A stretch of 18,270 bases of DNA from Lachnoclostridium sp. UBA7215 (GTDB taxonomy: Bacteria > Bacillota > Clostridia > Lachnospirales > Lachnospiraceae). The translations under genes and the position numbers were made by a program. The stretch's first letter is position 1. The number at the start of each line of letters is the position of its first letter. The stretch is taken from assembly GCA_002490465.1 (NCBI GenBank), contig DKUB01000025.1, positions 1 to 18,270 on the forward strand, in the 5' to 3' direction. Below, in pieces: positions 13,194-18,270 of this stretch. Below the pieces are notes generated by a model. It was not told where the DNA came from and made no database searches. It saw nothing but the letters and a program-made list of their open reading frames with translations.

Positions 13194-14762
13194 ATGAAAA
13201 AACAAACTAGAAGAAGTGTAGCTAAGCTGCTTTTGATAGCATTTTCCATAGGTGTACTGGAAGGTCATGTACAGTCTGATGTTCAACAGTCATTAGCAGC
13301 TGGAAAGATTACGTTGACACTGAACAAAAAGAAACTCACATTGAAGAAAGGAAAAACTTATAAACTGGAGGCGAAAAAGACACCGGCAAAGGCGAAACTT
13401 TCATGGAAATCATCCAGGCCAAAAACAGTATCGGTAAATAACAGGGGAACAGTTAAAGCAAAAAAAGTTGGAAAGGCTGCGATAATAGTTACGGCCAGAT
13501 ACAAAGGATTAAAGAAAAAGGCGGTTTGTAAGGTGACAGTAAAAAGAAAAGAAAACATAATTCCGGATGTAACGCCGGAAAATACGAAAGAACCAACTGT
13601 GACACCAGTACTGCCAACGGTTGAGCCGTCCGCCACACCAGTGCCAACAAAGACACCGCGGCCATCAAGGAAACCAAGCACACCGGCGCCAACTCCGGTA
13701 GAAATTGAATACATAGCAGATTACGAGATGGAGCTTGGCGAAAAATTAGATGTAAAGAAAAAAGTAACACCGACGGAAGGAAGAATTGAGGATTATAACA
13801 TTTCTACTACAAACGAATATGTTGCATCAGTAGATGAGAATGATATAATTGTATCGAATCATATCGGAAAGTGTTTACTGGTATTGACGTCAAAGACAGA
13901 TGAGGCTAAGAAAGAATCTTACAAATTATGTGTAACGGATAATTTTGTTCCAGAAGACGGGTTTAATGTATACAATGAGAATATTTCCCACGGTGAAGTA
14001 GATGAATTCTATTATCCGTCGCAGTATCGTGAAACTGGAGAAGGACATGCTAAGATTTATTTTCCTCCAAATTATGATCCGAAAAATAAAAAGTATAATT
14101 TGTTATTCTGCTTACATGGAGGCGGGCAGGATGAGAATTTCTGGACGCTGGGAAGACCATTGGGACAGGGTGGATGTCATGCACAGTATATTTTCGATAC
14201 GTTGTATGATGAAAAAGAGTTGACAGACACTATTGTCGTATTCCCGAATGGTAATATAAAGTATGATAAGAGCAAAGACTATCCGAATACAGTACCGGAT
14301 CCAGTTATACAAAATTCGTGGGGTGACTGTTACTTGTTTGAATATGAGGTGATTTACGATTTATTGCCTTATATGCAAAATAATTATCCGATTGAAAAGG
14401 GAGCCGACCATACGGGAGTATGCGGCTTATCCATGGGATGTGGAGAGGCGATTGAGATTGGATTAAAGCATCCGGATTTGTTCCACTATATGGGTTTATT
14501 CTCAGCAGGGCCTTTTGCCTCTACAAAACAGACGATTGTGACAACGAAAGAGGATGCAGAACGGATTAACAGTCAGATTAAATTATGTTTTTTTATTACC
14601 GGTCAGAATGATCATATGATGGATGACAGTGGAAGAAGATTTGTTAACAATTGTGATTCACTTGGTATGAATAGTATATTTTTTGAAGTAAAAGGTACAG
14701 GACATGATGATAGGTGCTGGGATCGCGCATTGTATGCATTTATGAAACACGCATTTAAGTAA
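13194..14762 (+). CDS. Secreted Big2-domain esterase, CE1-like (feruloyl or acetylxylan esterase type)
   Basis: 522 residues; ATG after AAAGGGG. A signal peptide (about 1-36, KKQTRR then hydrophobic, possible cut near SLAAG) leads to a basic Ig-like Big2 domain (about 38-116), a Pro/Thr-rich linker (about 119-170), a second Ig-like segment (about 171-248) and an alpha/beta hydrolase (about 265-522). The hydrolase has oxyanion motif HGGG (308-311), nucleophile Ser413 in GLSMG, probable acid Asp473 (GQNDH) and His504 (GTGHDD). The pattern resembles the feruloyl-esterase domain of Clostridium XynZ, so a role in removing ferulate or acetyl groups from plant xylan is likely; the substrate is not proven. 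No sortase signal or dockerin is present. It has its own promoter and an unusual hairpin after its stop. Confidence 0.88.
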   Translation: MKKQTRRSVAKLLLIAFSIGVLEGHVQSDVQQSLAAGKITLTLNKKKLTLKKGKTYKLEAKKTPAKAKLSWKSSRPKTVSVNNRGTVKAKKVGKAAIIVTARYKGLKKKAVCKVTVKRKENIIPDVTPENTKEPTVTPVLPTVEPSATPVPTKTPRPSRKPSTPAPTPVEIEYIADYEMELGEKLDVKKKVTPTEGRIEDYNISTTNEYVASVDENDIIVSNHIGKCLLVLTSKTDEAKKESYKLCVTDNFVPEDGFNVYNENISHGEVDEFYYPSQYRETGEGHAKIYFPPNYDPKNKKYNLLFCLHGGGQDENFWTLGRPLGQGGCHAQYIFDTLYDEKELTDTIVVFPNGNIKYDKSKDYPNTVPDPVIQNSWGDCYLFEYEVIYDLLPYMQNNYPIEKGADHTGVCGLSMGCGEAIEIGLKHPDLFHYMGLFSAGPFASTKQTIVTTKEDAERINSQIKLCFFITGQNDHMMDDSGRRFVNNCDSLGMNSIFFEVKGTGHDDRCWDRALYAFMKHAFK

Positions 14763-14775
14763 AAAAAGGATAATG

Positions 14776-14814
14776 GGCAGCTTCGGGATGGTCAGAGTCT
14801 ATATTCCGGAGCTG
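14776..14814 (+). other. Strong hairpin without T-run between esterase and GGDEF genes
   Basis: The 13 bases at 14776-14788 (GCAGCTTCGGGAT) pair with those at 14802-14814 (ATTCCGGAGCTGC): 13 pairs, two of them G-U, around a 13-base loop. No T-run follows (ATTAGGTATTC), so it is not a standard terminator. It ends about 25 bases before the next start codon and could trim or stabilise the mRNA, weaken readthrough or act in the leader of the GGDEF gene. Confidence 0.65.
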
Positions 14815-14855
14815 CATTAGGTATTCAGGAAGGGGTAATCATGGAGGCATCTGTT

Positions 14856-16088
14856 ATGAAAAAAAATTTGTTAATGATAGAAAAAAGTGAGCAAAACCGT
14901 CAGGAATTTAAGTCTATTGTAGCAGATCTTTATAACATTGTTGAAATAGCAGAAATATGTGATGTTCTGCCATATTTATTAAAAAATAAAGATAGTGTTT
15001 CCGTCATATTGTTTAACGCCAGCAATTTTTCTGTAGAAGTAAAAGAATTGCTGAATAAGATAAGAAACGATATAATGCTTTCTTCTATTCCAATTTTATT
15101 GATTGCAGGAGAGCAGGAGACTTCCGAAGAGGTTGAAATGTTAAAGCTGGGAGCTTTAGATTGCATACATAAGCCATTTCACAAAGAAGCTATTAGAAAA
15201 AGGATTGAAAATGCAGTTCGTTTAAAGGATTCATTGTCTTTTTATGAGGTCGAACATATGCTAAAGGAGCTTCCCTCCAATATTTATATGAAAGACCTGG
15301 AGGGACGTTATATATTCTGCACCCATTATTGGCATCATTTGGACAGAGGGAATGATCCTGACTGGATAGTCAGGGGAAAAACGGATGTGGAAATCCGTAA
15401 AGATAAAGAAAATGCAGCGGAAGCAATGAAATCTGATATGAATGTTATTGCAACAGGTAAGGGAACCACATATACGATTGAGATCCATGAGGATGGGATA
15501 CAGGAATTTTTTGAGGTCATTAAGGAACCTATAAAAAATAAGCAGGGAAAAACAACTGGTATAATTGGACTTATTAACCATGTGACGGAATATGAGCAGA
15601 TGAAAAGAAAACTGGAGGACATCGTAAGGACGGATGAATTGACAGGACTGTACAGCCGTTATTACTTCGATCAGTATCTACAGAATATCCAGAAGAAGGA
15701 AATGTATCCGATTAGTATTATCTCTGCAGATTGTGATGGATTGAAAAAGATTAATGATACTTACGGACATTTAGTAGGTGACGAATACATAAGAATGGCT
15801 TCCCTCCTATTTCGTATGGTACTTCCGGATGAAGGTGCGGCATTTCGCACCGGTGGTGACGAATTCATTATTTTGCTGCCATCAACATCGGAGGAAGAGA
15901 CGCAGAGTTATATAGATAAGATGCGGGAAAAGGAAAAACTATTTCAGATTCGGGGGAAAAAATTGAGTGTTTCCCTTGGTATGAGTTGCATTAGAAGCAG
16001 CCTAGATTCTGTTGACGAATGCATCGCTGCATCGGATATGGATATGTATGCTGAAAAGAGAAAGAAAAAGGAAAATAGAAGAGATTAA
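14856..16088 (+). CDS. Diguanylate cyclase with degenerate receiver and PAS domains (GGDEF)
   Basis: 410 residues from the ATG at 14856, which has GGAGG 8 bases upstream and gives MKKNLLMIEK. An in-frame ATG at 14841 (adding MEASV) also has a purine-rich site, so the start is uncertain. From the 14856 start: receiver-like domain (about 1-122), PAS domain (about 130-250), GGDEF domain (about 255-405) with GGDEF at 333-337 (RTGGDEFIILLP). The signature residues for making c-di-GMP are kept. In the receiver, the acidic pair is Glu-Lys and the phospho-accepting Asp appears to be Asn54, while the Lys of HKPF is kept, so normal phosphorylation is unlikely. The RxxD inhibitory site before GGDEF is absent (PDEG). 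No transmembrane segment is seen, so it is cytoplasmic. Confidence 0.9.
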   Translation: MKKNLLMIEKSEQNRQEFKSIVADLYNIVEIAEICDVLPYLLKNKDSVSVILFNASNFSVEVKELLNKIRNDIMLSSIPILLIAGEQETSEEVEMLKLGALDCIHKPFHKEAIRKRIENAVRLKDSLSFYEVEHMLKELPSNIYMKDLEGRYIFCTHYWHHLDRGNDPDWIVRGKTDVEIRKDKENAAEAMKSDMNVIATGKGTTYTIEIHEDGIQEFFEVIKEPIKNKQGKTTGIIGLINHVTEYEQMKRKLEDIVRTDELTGLYSRYYFDQYLQNIQKKEMYPISIISADCDGLKKINDTYGHLVGDEYIRMASLLFRMVLPDEGAAFRTGGDEFIILLPSTSEEETQSYIDKMREKEKLFQIRGKKLSVSLGMSCIRSSLDSVDECIAASDMDMYAEKRKKKENRRD

Positions 16089-16147
16089 AGGTATTGACTT
16101 TGAATATCCGGAATACAGAAAATTTTAAAATTAACGGTGAAGTTAGT

Positions 16148-16522
16148 ATGAAAATAAAAAGTATTGATTATGATTTTTCCGTATGCAAAGCTGCGGACTA
16201 TTCCCTTGTAAAATTAGATGCCAAATACTGTTTTACAGGAAAGACCGATGAGGAAAATTCATTGGTATGTATGACAGAAGATGTACCGCCTAATGTAATA
16301 GAAAGAGATGACGGCTGGAAGGCGTTTTGCATTCAGGAGGAACTGGATTTTTCATTGATTGGAATACTTGCCAAAATTTCCGCTATATTGGCAGAAAAGA
16401 AAATTGGTATTTTTGCCATCTCAACATTCAACACAGATTATGTGCTGACAAAAAAAGAAAATTACAAAAAAGCACTGGATGCACTCAGCAACGCCGGGTA
16501 TGAAATATTGGTGCAAAAATAA
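16148..16522 (+). CDS. ACT-domain protein of unknown function
   Basis: 124 residues from ATG 16148, preceded by GGTGA. A TTG at 16094 would add 18 residues but has no ribosome site and an un-family-like lead. The C-terminal half (LDFSLIGILAKISAILAEKKIGIFAISTFNTDYVLTKK) is a recognisable ACT fold; the N-terminal half begins MKIKSIDYDFSVCKAADY. Stand-alone proteins of this type are common in Firmicutes and are thought to bind an amino acid or similar ligand; partner and ligand are unknown here. It lies 59 bases after the GGDEF gene and may share its message. Confidence 0.82.
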   Translation: MKIKSIDYDFSVCKAADYSLVKLDAKYCFTGKTDEENSLVCMTEDVPPNVIERDDGWKAFCIQEELDFSLIGILAKISAILAEKKIGIFAISTFNTDYVLTKKENYKKALDALSNAGYEILVQK

Positions 16523-16577
16523 TCTATCCTTATTAATAATTTTAACTAATTTTTGATGTTAAAAAGGGGTTTAAAAT

Positions 16578-17066
16578 ATGCGTTTTACATATTGTCCGTA
16601 CTGTGGAAATTATTTGATAAAAAAGAAAATAGGAGATGAGGGTATGATTCCGTTTTGTGAAAAATGCGACATTCCTTTATGGGATATATTTACAACCTGC
16701 ATAATAGCTGCAGTGATTAATGAGCAGAAAGAGGTTGCTCTATTGAGACAGAATTATGTATCAAAAACAAATTATGTATGTGTAGCTGGAATTATGAAAA
16801 TCGGGGAATCAGCAGAAGATGCTGTTGTCCGTGAAGTGTCAGAAGAAATTGGACAACAGGTAAAAGACCTGCAATATATAAAAAGTTATCCTTATGATGC
16901 AAAAGAAATGTTAATGCTTGGATATAAGGCGACCGTAGAAAAAAGAGACTTTATTATTTCCGGCGAAGTGGATTCCGTAGAATGGGTTCCATTTAACCAA
17001 GCATTAACATTGCTGCGTAAAGGCAGTATCGCATGGCAGCTGGTAAAAGAAGTAATAGAAGGTTAA
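16578..17066 (+). CDS. Zinc-ribbon NUDIX hydrolase, NudC-like
   Basis: 162 residues; the ATG follows AAAAAGGGG. The N-terminal zinc ribbon has Cys6, Cys9, Cys27 and Cys30 (CPYCG and CEKC). The NUDIX box runs 71-92: G71, E77, R85, E86, E89, E90, G92, the metal-binding signature for cleaving nucleoside diphosphates linked to another group. The zinc ribbon plus NUDIX order resembles NADH pyrophosphatase (NudC), but the protein lacks NudC's N-terminal domain, and the NAD-specific SQPWPFPxS is replaced by a looser SYPYDAKEM. Substrate therefore cannot be named; NADH decapping is possible but not shown. A weak 7-base AT-rich inverted repeat (16540-16546 with 16558-16564) precedes it. The gene ends four bases from the stop of the convergent beta-helix gene. 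Confidence 0.88.
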   Translation: MRFTYCPYCGNYLIKKKIGDEGMIPFCEKCDIPLWDIFTTCIIAAVINEQKEVALLRQNYVSKTNYVCVAGIMKIGESAEDAVVREVSEEIGQQVKDLQYIKSYPYDAKEMLMLGYKATVEKRDFIISGEVDSVEWVPFNQALTLLRKGSIAWQLVKEVIEG

Positions 17067-17070
17067 ATTT

Positions 17071-18240
17071 CTACGATCTATTATTCAATTCCAGCAGTCC
17101 GTCCAAGTCAGTAAAGCTGAGATTATTATATATAGGAGAATAGTCGCTTCCTTTTCCTGGGGATTTATAAGCCATATAGTAGATTAGCTTTTTATCGCCT
17201 CGGAATGTCTGCACAACATCCGAATCGCCAAAATCATTGTGATAAATATCTACAGGGGCCTGCACACCGCGAAAGTTCATGCAGAGGTTACACTTAAGGA
17301 ATGTATTTTCTAATATTTTTACTGATTTCCAGTTTAGCATAAAAATTCCCGTATTTTTTATATTGGAAAAAGTATTATTTTGAATGGTAATATTTTCATG
17401 ATAGCAATTGATTGCCCATTTTCCATTTAATTCTTTTTGCGAGTATTTATGTGTCCCGATTCCCCTCTGAAGATTGGAGAAAGTACATTTTTCAATTAAG
17501 ACGTCTGATTCCGGTGTTCGGTCAAGGCTGCTCCAGCTCAAATTAACGCCGCCTGTCAGAGGATCCGGCGTATCAATATTAATTGCTTCTTTTGTATATG
17601 GAGATTCAGCAGCTACGCCTTCAAAGGTGCAATTTCGTACCGTTAGGTTTTTTGTAGCATCAACCTCTAAGAAATGTCCTGTATTCATGTTTAAAAATGT
17701 TATATTATCAATCAGGACATTTTGACAATGTGCTGTTACAATTGCCTTCGAGTTTTTTATGTTTTTTAAATCAAAAGTTACTTTTCCCTTTCCTATAAAT
17801 TTTACATTTATCGAGCCGTCATAGCCTTTTCCCTTTCGTTTTTTTTGGCTCAGTTTATATGGAACAACCTGAAAAATTCCATCGGCCGCCTTAATACGTG
17901 CTTTTCCTGTGTTTTTTGATTTTATAAATTTTACACCATTATTAAATTGTATTGTCACGTTGGATGGGACATACAAAATATTTGTAATAGTATAAGTTCC
18001 TTTTTTTATAGTTAATTTTCCACCGCCATTTTTTTCTAATTTATCCATATAAGAGCGTAACATGAAATAGTGGCGGGTTTTTTTATTCAAACTCTGGCTT
18101 TTTTTATATTTGCCGGTTACAGCTGTTTTTGGACCTACTATGAAATTTTTTTGTTTTGCATAAGCTTTTTGATTAAACAGAACAAAAGCGAATGCGAGAA
18201 TTAAAAATAAAAGTGTTATTTTCTTTTTCAATTTTTTCAT
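17071..18240 (-). CDS. Secreted parallel beta-helix protein (pectate-lyase-like fold)
   Basis: 389 residues. A signal peptide (KKLKKK, then a hydrophobic run, likely cut after AYA, about residue 28) shows export. Repeating beta-helix rungs are plain from about residue 75: GTYTI, NVTIQFNNG, NVLIDNITFLNMN, NLTVRNCTFEGV, DVLIEKCTFSNL, NITIQNNTFSNIKNTGIFM and VKILENTF. Each rung has the NxTI or CTF pattern of right-handed parallel beta-helices, as in polysaccharide lyases, GH28 or NosD-like proteins. No catalytic set can be recognised. The region THKYSQKELNGKWAINC may be a loop. The ATG at 18240 is directly next to GAGAGG, too close for good pairing; a TTG at codon 4 would have ideal spacing. No anchor is seen. 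Confidence 0.85.
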   Translation of the reverse strand: MKKLKKKITLLFLILAFAFVLFNQKAYAKQKNFIVGPKTAVTGKYKKSQSLNKKTRHYFMLRSYMDKLEKNGGGKLTIKKGTYTITNILYVPSNVTIQFNNGVKFIKSKNTGKARIKAADGIFQVVPYKLSQKKRKGKGYDGSINVKFIGKGKVTFDLKNIKNSKAIVTAHCQNVLIDNITFLNMNTGHFLEVDATKNLTVRNCTFEGVAAESPYTKEAINIDTPDPLTGGVNLSWSSLDRTPESDVLIEKCTFSNLQRGIGTHKYSQKELNGKWAINCYHENITIQNNTFSNIKNTGIFMLNWKSVKILENTFLKCNLCMNFRGVQAPVDIYHNDFGDSDVVQTFRGDKKLIYYMAYKSPGKGSDYSPIYNNLSFTDLDGLLELNNRS

Positions 18241-18270
18241 CCTCTCAATTTTATTAGTTTATGTTTGATG

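Noticed and set aside
16094..16147. TTG-started extension of the ACT-domain protein
   Set aside because: It has no ribosome site and the added residues do not look like the family; the ATG at 16148 fits the usual N-terminus.
16540..16564. TTTTAAC/GTTAAAA inverted repeat before the NUDIX gene
   Set aside because: Seven AT-rich pairs in AT-rich DNA are expected by chance, and no promoter or terminator pattern goes with them.

Overview
This window carries a bacterial chromosomal replication-origin region from a low-GC Firmicute. It is most likely a gut or rumen member of the Lachnospiraceae or a close relative. This is judged from gene order, AT-rich codon use, Gram-positive promoters and Shine-Dalgarno sites, and a secreted Big2-esterase of the kind seen in fibre-associated Clostridia. 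No genome match was computed, so the taxonomy is an inference.

Leftward arm (1-2662, minus strand). The classic order rpmH, rnpA, yidD, yidC, jag is read from a consensus promoter (TTGACT, 17 bp, TATAAT) at 2714-2742. It covers ribosomal protein L34, the RNase P protein, a membrane-insertion helper, the YidC/SpoIIIJ insertase and the KH/R3H RNA-binding protein Jag, which is cut by the window edge. rnpA, yidD and yidC all start with GTG or TTG.

Origin (2663-2871, and 4246-4444 on the far side of dnaA). Transcription diverges here. The upstream part holds a 17-bp tandem repeat and two copies of TTTATCAACATTT. The downstream spacer holds a related copy. These look like DnaA boxes whose sixth base is A instead of C. 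DnaA itself differs at four of the six domain IV positions that make base contacts in the E. coli protein. That pairing is the most interesting signal in the window.

Rightward replication block (2872-11401). dnaA, dnaN, an S4-domain RNA-binding protein, recF, gyrB and gyrA follow, tightly packed. A two-subunit class I fumarase (11398-12793) overlaps the end of gyrA by four bases and starts with TTG.

Accessory part (12794-18270). A tRNA-Ser(GCU) with its own promoter and terminator is followed by a secreted Big2/CE1-type esterase with its own promoter. Next come a REC-like/PAS/GGDEF protein, an ACT-domain protein and a zinc-ribbon NUDIX hydrolase. A convergent secreted parallel beta-helix protein closes the window. 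The two exported proteins suggest polysaccharide or cell-surface work, and the GGDEF protein suggests c-di-GMP signalling, but no shared pathway can be shown from sequence alone. No CRISPR array, insertion sequence, prophage or clear new multi-gene system was found.
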